From assembly GCA_021307315.1 (NCBI GenBank), contig JAJSPD010000007.1, positions 372,001-436,000 on the forward strand: DNA of 64,000 bases. The letters are read 5' to 3'. Origin of the DNA: Bisporella sp. PMI_857. Its lineage: Eukaryota; Ascomycota; Leotiomycetes; Helotiales; Helotiaceae. Shown here in pieces: positions 11,401 through 23,827 of the stretch. Each line of letters begins with the position of its first letter. Position 1 is the first letter of the stretch. The notes under the pieces were generated by a model. It had not been told where the DNA came from, searched no databases, and worked only from the letters and a program-made list of their open reading frames with translations. The translations under genes and the position numbers were made by a program.

Positions 11401-13186
11401 GTGTGGTGGTTTGGGCTAACAGGCATGCAGTAAATAAGCCCGGCCGTTGGCTGTCCTGTGTTGATTTCCCCACGTCCACGCTACCGTGCTGTACTACTTC
11501 ACCATTTTGCAGCGGACACCAAAACTTTATCTGCCACTGCCATCCTCTCTGCATTCCTCCTCACCGCGCGCCAACACACATACACACACACCGGTCCACC
11601 CCCGACACTACTGCTCATCAAGGACAGTAATCATAATAGCTTGAGCAGCAATCATTACGACGCTTCAGGATCTACCTTCAGTGCAAGCACTTCGGACTCT
11701 CGTCGACCCTCAAACGCTACGACCCATCGCACAAGCGAATCGCATCTCTGGTTCCTCGGTACATTTTTTACTTGTGTGACCTAAATCGCAACCTCATCTT
11801 CTCAAGCCAGAACCGGTCCTCTCCATATTCACTGCTCTTGTAAGCAGAGTCCTTGTGGTAGCCCGCCTTGAAGGCACTGCTAACAGCACTTAGCGTTCCG
11901 TCAGGTTATTAGAGCTGCAGCCTTCTGCAGTTTATCCTCGATACCTAAACATCCAATTCTAAGACCGGCTCTCCTACCATTCGGATTGCTCTTCTTTCAC
12001 AAGTCGAAGCTCTTCAGGGTCTGTTCGCCGATTCGGAAAGCGACTCGCAAAGAATCGATAAGTCGCGACCTCGTTGTGATTTGGAAGTCGCACAGTGGTA
12101 GGCTATTCACAAAGAGACTTTGGGATACACACAAAAACATTTTACGAAGGAATCCGATTTTGCATGGCTCTCACCACAAGCTAGGTATATTTGTTCCCTG
12201 CCGTCATCAAACATCTCGAACGTGATCTGAGGAATCAAGAACGTCACTTTTGCAGACGAACATCTCGCTTCTGCCTTGAACACTGCAAGCTGCCGCTGCT
12301 CACCTTCAAGGAAGTTAGACATAATAAGTGTCTCGATAGCATTTTGTAGGAATCACAACATAGGAGGGACCGCAACGACAGAAAAAAAACACTGTTACAG
12401 TGCATCCACGATCCGCTTTCGCGTTCACTTTAAAATAGAGCCAGGACAACCAGGCTTGCATTCATAATCCTGAGAACGCAAGTTGGAAGACGATAAATAC
12501 AGACGACAAATTATATCCAGTGGCTAGGGGACCAAAGTTGTCCGTGCGCTTTGACAGTCCCGCTTCCCCCGCGACCCGGCACCCACATTGGCGGATATCT
12601 TGAGGTTGGAATCTTTAGAGCAAGGTTTGTCACCCCATCATTCGTTGTTATGGCTTGTAATCTTGACAACATGAACGCGTTCGGGTCGGTGCATGTTTTG
12701 AACACATCGACTCCACTCTCTTTCTTCACCCTGTTCCCTTCTTGATGCCTAAGATTAGCGGTGAGACTGGTCTGTGGTAGTAGTGCTGCAGATCACAAGC
12801 TGCGCCCGAAGCTTTTTCTCCCAACAGCACTGACATCTTCAACCTCGCAGACACTTTTGGTATTGAGATATCGAAAGAGATCTCAACCTGGTTTCTCGAA
12901 CACCTCAGTCACCTTATAATATTCATCAAACTCGATTAAAAGCTCGATCATTCTGACTTGAGAGTCTGGTGAAGAGACAGCTCGACACTGTGGACACCCT
13001 CCTGACCAGCGTGTTCCCGAGACAAAGAATCAGCATCCAAGACATTGTTCCAGGTCTCCGAATCTATATTGTACAATTGGATGAACTGTTGACCCAAGCT
13101 TTCATCACCTCCTATAACCCTCTCCCTCGTCGCGGTTTTCCTCTTCACGACTTAGATCCTACCTCTAGAAATCGTGTTTTCACACA
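11401..13186 (+). promoter_or_regulatory. Probable promoter and long 5' leader of the C2H2 regulator
   Basis: About 1.8 kb of pyrimidine-rich sequence with a short CA microsatellite (about 11574-11590) and several short upstream ATG frames (for example 12551-12745). Regulators in filamentous fungi often have long, spliced leaders with upstream ORFs, and the composition here fits, but no transcript start or leader intron can be fixed from sequence alone. Confidence 0.35.
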
Positions 13187-14636
<1,450 letters not shown>

Positions 14637-15296
14637 GCTACCAATCTAGGAACACAAGGATCGCTCTTGCCTCAACACCCATCAAGATCCTTTGCTGTCT
14701 GTCCACGTTTGATACCCTGTATATTTCATTATATCACGATACGTTTCCTTTGTCATTCACAAAATTCGCTGCGAGCATTGCATAGTATAGAGGTTCGCGG
14801 CACCCGCAAGAATTGGCGTTGGAACTTTCTATATCATCCCAGTTTGGACCCAAAACATAGACTGGACCATGTCTTTTGACATTAGGTCATGACTTCACGA
14901 TTTCCCTTGTTTGTTCGATGTGTTTTCTTTAGCGGAAGGGCTAGCATGGACGCTTTGGTATTGCGCGGGCCTTTTGTACAGTATATATGGATAAGGGATA
15001 ATAGTAGGGTGGTTTACCTGGAGATACATACGCAGCATACTTAAATGAACCACTAGTAATAACGCATGCATGTACATCGTGTCTCATTATGTATTTATGC
15101 CTGAAGGCACTTCGAGCGTTGGAGCATTCTTCCATAGTACTCTAGACCATAAAATGTGCTTTCGATACAAGCCCTAGCATTACCATGGCACCAGTATAGC
15201 CGATCTTGCTAACAGTTGTCTAGTGCTAACAAAGTAAAGAACAAAAAGTACTTTTGCAAGAGCTCCTTTTTATTTGCCCATCCAATATATTCCCTA
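14637..15296. other. Convergent spacer between C2H2 gene and RIB3
   Basis: 660 bp that should contain the 3' UTR of the C2H2 gene and that of RIB3 on the other strand. Only short frames without ATG context; nothing recognised. Confidence 0.4.
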
Positions 15297-16064
15297 TCAA
15301 CTCGTCCCGTTACTCCTCTTCTCCAGCTTCCCCTCCGTCCGCTCCACATACTCTACCAGATCTTCAATAGTACAGACACGCAGCCCGAACCGCTTCCCAA
15401 ACGCCAAACATCCATCCCGTCGCAACATCCCTTTATCCTGGATCTCCACCCGACCTTCCACAACAGGCAGGTCCTCCACTATCTCAGAGATCGCAGCAAC
15501 CTGCGGCAAGCCCGCCAGCCGACAAAACTCCACCGCCGCCTCCGTATGCCCGATGCGTTCCCGCACACCTCCTGCTTTCGCTCGCAACGGGAAGATATGC
15601 CCCGGCCGCCTCAGATCCGCCTTCGTTGCGTTCCCGTTCGCCAAAGTCTGTATCGTGAGGGCCCGGTCGTGTGCAGAGATCCCGGTCGTGATCGAGGGGA
15701 GGTTGGCGTCTACGGATACGGTGTACGCCGTGCGGTTCGGGTCCGCGTTGTCTTGTACCATCTGCGGGAGGTCGAAGTGCTTTGTAAGAGGGGGAAGCAT
15801 GGGTGCGCAGATTACGCCGGATGAGTAGCGGACCATGAAAGCCATTTTCTCGGTGGTCATTGCTGAGGCCGCAATGATGAAGTCACCTTCATTCTCGCGG
15901 GAGAGGTCGTCAAGGACGATTATGAATTCGCCGTTTTCTGGACCGTTGGTGTTAGTGGGAATTGAGGTGGATGTGATGGTGGGAATGGGTTAGAATGGGG
16001 GCTTACTGAAGGCTGCGATTGTATCTTCTATAGAATCGAATGCTTGGGCGATTTCTGAAGGCAT
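15297..16064 (-). CDS. RIB3: 3,4-dihydroxy-2-butanone 4-phosphate synthase
   Basis: Two exons, 16064-16007 and 15937-15297, encode 232 aa; the first exon supplies MPSEIAQAFDSIEDTIAAF and the 69-nt intron has a GTAAGC donor. The enzyme converts ribulose 5-phosphate to 3,4-dihydroxy-2-butanone 4-phosphate plus formate in riboflavin synthesis. Visible family motifs are the acidic metal/substrate loop DDLSRENEGDF near residues 28-38, TGISAHDR near the middle, and PGHIFPLRA followed by RIGHTEA. Length fits the monofunctional fungal enzyme; there is no fused GTP cyclohydrolase II domain. It is divergent from COQ3 across a 519-bp spacer. The coding sequence is unusually C-rich in synonymous positions in its 3' half. 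Identification is secure. Confidence 0.96.
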
Positions 16065-16583
16065 TTTGGAGGTTTGCTTGTTGTGTATGACTCTTCGGTT
16101 CTCAGAGAAAAATATGTCCCGCGCCGACCGGCTACTCTGCTGATGATGGCGGGGAAGGAAAGGAATTAATTTTTAGGGATGACGTGATATATACAGAAGT
16201 TTGGCTTCGAGTTAGCACAAGCAATTGAGATCAACGTATATTCAGATTCTATGAGAATAATGTAGAATATGAGTTAAGAAAATACTTATGCGAAAGAGAG
16301 TGGGAGTTGGGTGGTCACGAATGAATTAATAACCCGACGATGTGGATGAGATCCCGAAGCACAGGCGCAGGGTCCGGATGTGGGTGATGCGATGGGAATG
16401 CAAGGGCCGAGGCGTGGCTTTTGAATAATCCGCTGACAATTCTCTTCATAATCATCATCACATTACTGTGCATCACCAACCCGAAGACACCTTCCGCGGT
16501 GCCATCGGCTCCCCCTCACCGTTGCTCATGCTCACAAGATTTCCCTATTGTCTTCAACTGACTAATTGAGGGCATAAGCCACA
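16065..16583. promoter_or_regulatory. Divergent promoter region RIB3 / COQ3
   Basis: 519 bp separating the start codons of two divergent housekeeping genes, so it should hold both promoters and leaders. No TATA element or known operator could be assigned. Confidence 0.5.
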
Positions 16584-17441
16584 ATGAGCAACATTCCGCT
16601 GCGTCCAACCGCTCTGCGGAACCTAAACCTTCTCCTCCGCTCAGCACCGCGCTTCGTGCAGAATACTTTCCGCCCTCGTAGCACCTCGACCAACACATCC
16701 TCGGTGAATCCGACTGAGGTCTCGCATTTCAATGCCCTGGCTTCGACATGGTGGGACCCCAATGGCTCTTCACGGCTGCTGCACCTCATGAACCCTCTCC
16801 GTCACGACTTCATCCAGCGATGCCACGCTTCGCAACCCGTTCCGCCGCCCTCGTCAAACCTCCGGCTCCTAGATATAGGCTGTGGCGGCGGAATTTTCGC
16901 AGAGAGCGCGGCAAGGTTAAGGAGTATTGGGAGTGTGACCGCGATTGATCCGAGTAGTGAGGTGCTAGCTGTTGCGAAGGCGCATGCGAGACGTGATCCT
17001 GCCCTGGCGCAGAAATTGAGTTATCTGAATACATCGATTGAGGGGCTCCCGCTCCCAAAATCAGTAGAGGAGCAGTATGATGTCTTGACGCTTTTCGAGG
17101 TTATCGAGCATATCTCGCACCCCGCCGCGTTCCTCGATTCCCTTACGCCTTTCATAAAGCCTGGGGGCTGGCTCATCATGAGTACGATTGCTCGAACGTG
17201 GACGAGCTGGCTGACCACGAAGGTTGTGGCCGAGGATATAGCCGGGATTGTGCCAAGGGGGACACATGATTGGGACAAGTATATTAACGAGGAGGAGCTG
17301 CGGGGACATTTCCTCAAGGAGAGGGGATGGAATAGTCCGCAGGTTATAGGGGTGGTATATGTTCCCGGGATTGGGTGGAGGGAAGTGAGGGGAAGTGAAC
17401 GGGTAGGAAACTATTTCTTTGGGATTAGACGGGATGAGTAG
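16584..17441 (+). CDS. COQ3: Ubiquinone biosynthesis O-methyltransferase, mitochondrial
   Basis: Intronless gene of 285 aa. The first 40 residues are rich in Arg, Ser and Leu without acids, as in a mitochondrial presequence. The class I SAM-dependent methyltransferase core follows: motif I LLDIGCGGG (about 95-103), post-I acidic residue in VTAIDPS, and motif III around FIKPGGW. The region between presequence and motif I (FNALASTWWDPNG) is a hallmark of COQ3/UbiG. The enzyme performs the two O-methylations of the ubiquinone ring on the matrix side of the inner membrane, in the CoQ synthome. A glycine-rich HDWDKYI segment in the C-terminal half also fits the family. Identification is secure. 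Confidence 0.95.
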   Translation: MSNIPLRPTALRNLNLLLRSAPRFVQNTFRPRSTSTNTSSVNPTEVSHFNALASTWWDPNGSSRLLHLMNPLRHDFIQRCHASQPVPPPSSNLRLLDIGCGGGIFAESAARLRSIGSVTAIDPSSEVLAVAKAHARRDPALAQKLSYLNTSIEGLPLPKSVEEQYDVLTLFEVIEHISHPAAFLDSLTPFIKPGGWLIMSTIARTWTSWLTTKVVAEDIAGIVPRGTHDWDKYINEEELRGHFLKERGWNSPQVIGVVYVPGIGWREVRGSERVGNYFFGIRRDE

Positions 17442-18112
17442 GTTGTAAAAGGCATGTAAGATAAGCTTGTAAATATGTGTATTATATAACGCAAAATGAG
17501 AAGCCATTGATGCATAGCAGGACTGGAGAATGGCCAGCATCTACTTTCTTGTTGGGGCTATAGCATGAATTATCATCGCCTTATAATTGGGAGCCAAAGA
17601 AACATTTCCGGTCTTGATTGGAGACCAATGCCAGCTTCTCTATTGCAATGATGCTGATTTGATTTGGAATTCTCTTTCTCTTTGTTATGGAAGAAGTTCA
17701 CGTTCTCTGGACTTGCTCTCTTTGATGCTGATATCAGCCATATCTCTCATAATATCCTCATTGTCTCTCGCCGTGACAGTCTATTACAAGATGGACGAGA
17801 GATTTACGCACCGTTCAGCACAACCATTCTTATGATTCTCCAATTAACATGGCGGCTACGGAGAAGAGAATAAATTTCACCCCAATATAGTCGTGCCATA
17901 TAAGTTCTTGATATAAAGGCAATTGATCTTCTAGGAGAAGGTCAGGAGTAGGAATTGATTTACTTCAAATAGGGAGCAGGTCTTTGCTAATACGTCTAAT
18001 ACTGTTAGGACAAAGAGATGAAGCTGCGATCAGGAGAAGTACAATATGAAGCATCGTATAATTTCCATTGTCATTAATGACTCCCAATTCCAACACAAAA
18101 TATTAACTCCGC
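17442..18112. other. Convergent spacer COQ3 / catalase
   Basis: 671 bp between convergent genes, AT-rich, expected to contain 3' UTRs. The short frames at 17587-17873 are Leu/Ser-rich without family resemblance. Nothing else recognised. Confidence 0.4.
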
Positions 18113-20454
18113 TTAGTACGCAACCAGACTTGTAAGCCCGTCCAACTCGCGCTGGAAATTCCGGTGCTGCGAGATATTATATGCATACGCATCCAAAAAG
18201 TTCTTCGCGCCCTTCAACATCTTCAATCCTTCCCTAATGCTACCAGAGCCTTCACCTACTCCGCTAGCAGTAACCACGCCATAGCTATCAACGACGTCTC
18301 CACCCTTCTCCGCGCTGAAGACCATACCTTCGACACTCAATGCTGTTTGCACAAGCTTAACGGCCTCGCCTGTAGCGCCGATAGCTTTGCAGTGGCCGAA
18401 TGCCTCGCGGATCCAGTGGATCACACGGCCTTGTTTGAGGAGCGTGGAGACATGGGAGCCGCCGCAGATGTAGAGAGAGTCGAACATCGTGCTACGCATC
18501 CCCTCGAAATGGTGGTCTGGCGCGATGCCCTTCCCGCCGCTGGCGGGAATGACATGTTGGCGCTTGGGGCCGATGGTGAAACAGAACGCACCAGCTGCGC
18601 TGAGAGCACCCTTCACGACTTCGTATTCTGAGAGGTTGAAGCCGTCAGCGATGATGAGCGCGATACCACGCGAGGCAATCGTTGGCGAGAGGCCAAGCGC
18701 TTCTGGCGTGAAGTCAAATTGCGAAAGACCCTTAGTTTTGTGCCCGTGATTTGGCCGACCAGCTTTAGTAGGTGTTGGCGCACCAGCTTTCTCAGCGACT
18801 GCTTGAGCGAGACCAAGGTCGATGTCAGTTAGTCTTTCAACCATACGGTTATACACTATTGGTTCGTCGCAGTGGTCGAGCTCAAAGCCAAGAGCGTTAA
18901 CAATATGTGATTTCTCGACCTTAGACATAGAGTTCCAGAAGAGTTGTGCCTGCGAGAAGTGTTCTGAGAACTTTGAGGCGTGTAGTCGCTGCTTCATGGC
19001 GATGATTTTCTCTGGGTAGTCGAAGTACCCGCCCTCGGATGGCTTTGCTGGAGGGATGAGAGATTCGCGGTTTGGCCAGTAGTTGATCTTGCCGGGAGTA
19101 ATGGTGTAGCGTAGGGCTCCATCACGGTGGTTGTTCATGACAGGACAGACTGGGCGATTTATTGGGAGTTCCTGCCAATTGACACCTAGGCGAGAGAGTT
19201 GGGTATCGAAATAGGAGAAATTACGGCCTTGAAGGAGCGGGTCATCTGAGAATCCGATACCTGGGACAACATGAGCTGTGCAGAATGCGGCTTGCTCGGT
19301 TTGAGGGAAGAATTCGTCTACATTCCTGTTGAGTTGTAGCTCTCCTATATATCTGACTGGGAAGATATCCTCAGGCCAGACTTTAGTAGCGTCGAGGATG
19401 TCAAAATCGAACTCGTCTTGACGCTCTTCTGAACAGACCTGAATGCCGAACTTCCAGGTTGGGAACACACCCATGTCAATGGCAGTCATTAAGTCTTTGC
19501 GATGGAAATCAGGATCCTGTCCAGCAAGCTTTAAGGCTTCATCCCATACAAGAGAGTGAACTCCAAGGGTTGGCGTGAAGTGGAATTTCACAAAGGAACG
19601 TTTACCTTCTGCATTGGTCAAAGTGAAGGTGTTGACACCAAAACCTTGCATCATTCGGTATGACCTAGGAATACCGCGATCAGACATAGCCCACATGAAC
19701 ATATGTGTCGCTTCTGTATGTAGGAATTGAAAGTCCCAGAAGTTGTTATGAGCAGTTTGTGCCTGAGGAACTTCATTATCTGGCTCAGGTTCTTAAATTT
19801 GGTTAGTTTCGCTTTTGAAACTGGCCGAGATATCACTTACTGCCTGCATGAATCACATCAGGGAACTTGATCGCATCTTGAATGAAGAACACCGGAATAT
19901 CGTTACCGACAATATCCCAGTTTCCTTCGTCGGTGTAGAATTTAACAGCGAATCCACGAACATCTCTCACGGTATCAGCACTGCCACGAGATCCTAGAAC
20001 GGTTGAGAATCGCAAGAATACTGGTGTAGTCCGGGAGGTATCGGTGAGAACACCAGCACTGGTGACGTCCGCTGCACTCTCATAGAGCTTGAACGTTCCA
20101 AAGGCGCCAGTGCCACGAGCATGGACAACTCTTTCTGGAATTCGCTCATGGTCAAATTTCATGATCTACTTCAAAATTAGCATCAATACTAACTAGGCAT
20201 CGAGATCTTACCTTCTCTCTGGCAAAATTGTCTTCCAGAAGCAGAGGGCCTTTTCGATCCCCTGTGGAAGCTGACAGCCAGACATCATGGGAGTTTTGCT
20301 TGACACCAAAGTCTGAGGTTAGGTGCTCATGGGACCTCAGCTCCCGCACATTGCGCTTCAGGTCACTTGTCTTTTTGTTATTAGACATGGCTCCTTGAAT
20401 AGCCTCTCCGGCTTTCTGAACCGTTCCTCCAAGCACAGATTGCATCCTTGACAC
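18113..20454 (-). CDS. Large-subunit monofunctional haem catalase
   Basis: Exons 20454-20212, 20165-19841 and 19791-18113 encode 748 aa; both introns (46 and 49 nt) restore the catalase frame exactly. It disproportionates hydrogen peroxide. The distal haem His is at about residue 96 in RVVHARG, the distal Asn lies in IVGNDIPVF, and the proximal Tyr ligand is in [12 protein letters not shown]. Residues about 600-748 form the extra flavodoxin/class-I-amidotransferase-like C-terminal domain that defines large-subunit (clade 2) catalases, matching the family's usual 700-750 aa. There is no obvious secretion signal and no C-terminal PTS1 tripeptide (it ends VAY), so an intracellular, possibly spore-associated CatA-like enzyme is likely. 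The first ATG used is at 20454; a second in-frame ATG three codons on is an alternative. Confidence 0.95.
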
Positions 20455-21342
20455 ACTTTTTTTGAAGTTTTCTTAAAAGCAGACAATCAGGTACGAAGCT
20501 GAACTTGAGATCAATGGATTGATTATTAGATACAGCTACCATCTTTTAAACAGGTGGCATGATGGTGACGTGCATTGTAAAATCGCGGAGCTGTTGACGT
20601 ATAGCTCTGGAGAACAAGCCGAGACCATGTATGAGAATGCCAGGTACCAGGCCAATGAAAGATTGCACAGGCATAAATTGAGGAGAAAGAGCCAATGGAT
20701 ATAGAGCAATTACAACTACCCGCCTTGAATAAAGCTGGACTATCAGTACTTAGACCTGTCACAGCAGCTTTGCCGGCACCTGTTGTCGGATTCTGAAAAT
20801 CCCATTATGTAGGATGCTTCACAGCTACATGCTTTTGCAGTTTGCCCCAATCTCTACTTTTCTTCTACTGGTTGTTGGGAACAAGGACCAATAGAAGATG
20901 GTCAATAGGAGTTGCCTCCGTGAGGTCAGCTACGCATTGGGTAAGACCAAAAAGTCTATTACGTCGTTCGTTTAAAGAGCAGTGGGGAACTACAGAAAGC
21001 AGTTCTTGAGAAGTTTTGAAGCAACCAAGGTTGGTGATATCCGCAACATGGCATATGTCTATTGAGAAACCAAAAATATCTGATTGAAATGGCCTCAATT
21101 TTGAAGGCAAACAAGCTTCAGTGAGAGAGAAGCCTCTGTGTCAAGGTCACTACTGCCTCGTGTTGTAGTTTAGTCTTAAAAGAATACAATACATGACGTT
21201 TCTGACGCGCCAAGCCAGCGTCGCCGTTACTAGTCCTAATTTAGCCAGCCTTTCCCCGCACTAAAGTTGCGAGGCTAAAAAAGTTTCAACTTGGACAATT
21301 TTGGTCAAGCCAACAATCCCAACAACTCACAATTCGTCCAAC
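20455..21342. other. Intergenic region upstream of the catalase
   Basis: 888 bp that should contain the catalase promoter and that of the small basic protein. Frames are short and lack family resemblance. No clear stress-response element was assigned. Confidence 0.4.
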
Positions 21343-21639
21343 ATGTCAGAAATACATCCAAGTAGGCTGCGTCAGATTGAAGGTACTAAGAAGGTCCCTT
21401 ATTCGCAACCACCAAAAAAGAAACCCAAAAAACCAAAAAAGGAGCCTGTTCGTTCGACCTCACAGAAAATTATCTCCAAAAATGCTGCCCGAAATGAACG
21501 TCGGAAGAAAGCACGTCAAGTAGCCAGCCTTCTTAAGGCGCAGAAAACTTCCGCTACAAAGGGAACTATCTCTACCACTGCAGTGCCTGAAGAGGACAAG
21601 GTGGATGAGGATGAGTCTGCTGGGGACAAATCTAGCTGA
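21343..21639 (+). CDS. Small Lys-rich hypothetical protein
   Basis: 98-aa frame starting at the ATG at 21343 (the frame opens upstream only with a TTG). It contains a dense basic block around residues 23-35 (PPKKKPKKPKKEP) and a second basic stretch (RNERRKKARQ), then an acidic Ser-rich tail. This composition is common in nucleolar or nucleic-acid-binding proteins, but no family is recognised. It is a marginal gene: short, single exon, beside a stretch that looks decayed. It could be a real small gene, the first exon of a longer one, or a remnant. Confidence 0.4.
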   Translation: MSEIHPSRLRQIEGTKKVPYSQPPKKKPKKPKKEPVRSTSQKIISKNAARNERRKKARQVASLLKAQKTSATKGTISTTAVPEEDKVDEDESAGDKSS

Positions 21640-23827
21640 GGAGGCATATTCGGACTACCATGTATGTCGGTTTGCACTTCTTCCTTGTGGCAACTACTGC
21701 TAATATATTCTAGGGAACCACCATGTCTTTCTCCACAGATTGATCCGTCAAGACACAAGATGGCTTTATGTGCTACCACCGTTATAAGGGAAGAGTACTT
21801 TTCAGCATATTGAGGACGCGACGGTTGTTCTCTATCTGGTGGGTTCATCTCTTTGCTCTGCTGTTCTACCACCAGCTTCTATGATGAAACAAATTCCGAA
21901 TTCGCAGTTTTCACTCGAGTCTCGACCGAACCTAATAGAGATGAATGAGGGGCAATTCTTCCTTGGATGTCTGATTACGCCTGATCATTTCGACCCTTTT
22001 TTACCAGTACTTTCTTACCAAGAGCTTACTGACCACATAGATCTTCACAGAACAGCCGAGTTAAACCTGCAAACGACAAAGATGAAGTGATGGTCTGATG
22101 TTATCTACTAGGGTATGTGTTGGTTGCGACATTATTGATGACTGCGAGCCAGAGGTGATAGGTTTCATACATGAGCATATGAATGACAAACCACCCAATC
22201 TGAATGCAATAGGCTATTTTAAGGTGCTTGATATTGTGTGTGATCTTGTCGGCCGTTGATTACTGGACAACATACACGTCATGGCGTAAACGCTTGCTGC
22301 ACTTTTCTGCATCTTTATATTTCTCACCTGTGCCTTCCATCCTTATTGGGGCTTTTGAATCACATCAAGAATCATGGCAGCTGCACTGCTTCCTTCCCTT
22401 TGTCACACCGCGACTTCAAATCTTTCTGGTGCTGAGACTGTAGAACCAGAATTTCTAGTTATCTCGGAGCCTATTGAGAGATTTGAAGAGGTCGTGGGAC
22501 TGTGTGCGAGCACACATCCCACTCGTATAGTAGCGTTTACTCTAACACTCCACTATACGCTTATAAAAAACACCATTACCGCGATTCGCCAATGCTAATT
22601 AAGATGAAAATATTACTAAAAGGAGGCATCACGGAGCGATTTTGCCGTTCCTAGAGGCGTTAATGTTAGGCATGTTGAGATTGCACTTTACAATCCCACT
22701 GGTAAATCAGCCAAGAACTTTGTCCTTTGTTTATTACATTACAACAATATAATCGCACTCCAAGTACGCTACGATATCATCCTTCATGGCTAAGTCATCT
22801 TTGGCACGCTAGAAGAAGTATCTGAGAGGGAAGGAAACGATAAACTTCGCGAAACGGTTTGCAATTCCGGAGATGTGGCCATGCAACAAGGAGCATTACT
22901 TTCATAAGAACCGTTCCTTTCATGTACTATCAGTGACAAGGCCAATACGCCTCGTTAGATAGGAGAATCACTCAATGGAATGGCTGCGGCTTTTAGCAGC
23001 CATACTTGGTGCTAACCATGCAATTGTTAAATTGAAGGAGAAGCAGGTTCTACGAAGTCTCTTGTTGACTGCTTTGAACCTAATGGAATCCTTATATCTA
23101 TATAGACGTTAAGTCACCCCACGATGCATATAATGGCTTTGAAATAGCCGTCAAATGTAGAGTTCAAAAGTAAGGTGTACACGATAACAAGATGTCACGT
23201 GCTCGGCAACTCGCCATCAACGTGTTCTTCTCCTCAACAATATCCAAGTTCGACGGCGAGAGAATTAACCTTTACGGTCGAGGCTTATGTGCGCATTCTC
23301 CGAGGCGCATTGAGAAAGAGTGTCATTACGAGAGAGATTTGGAACGGTGACCGTTTCTGGTCATTCTGGCCCACCGACGCGAAGACAAGATGTGTCCAGA
23401 CCATAGAACAAGGCCCAATGCATTCGAATCTACCTTTTTGGCACTGCTTCCGATCTCTAAATGCGTCCCAAAAATATCTTACCTATGTAACCTGCAGATT
23501 GCTTGGCCCATGGGGCCTGTTCCTGAGGATAAGCTTTATGCACAGGAAAGAACGTGGTTAAATCTCCATCACGTCCCCGCGTCTAGGTGGCTTGATATTT
23601 GGGAAAGTTTACATACGAATTGATCAGGCGCTCGTTCCAGACTTTTGGTAATGTTGTGTAAAAAGTCGTGTTCTGATGTCGGATATATTAAGTATATTGA
23701 GGCTAAATTTTATTTTTAGCATTCCCTTCCGTGTCTTCAGCTGCCTCGAACACTGATATATTCTACGTATTGGGAATTTGTGATTCGGCCATTGGAACTT
23801 TTCAATATCTTTTTCTTGGTGGGCAAC
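21640..23827. other. Possible decayed coding region
   Basis: 2.2 kb with several protein-like stretches broken by stops and frame changes, for example 21839-22090 (ending QELTDHIDLHRTAELNLQ) and 22228-22598. Several phase-incompatible pieces lie on the same strand without usable splice sites between them, which suggests an old pseudogene, but no parent family could be named. The last few hundred bases must include the promoter of the S28 peptidase gene. Confidence 0.3.
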
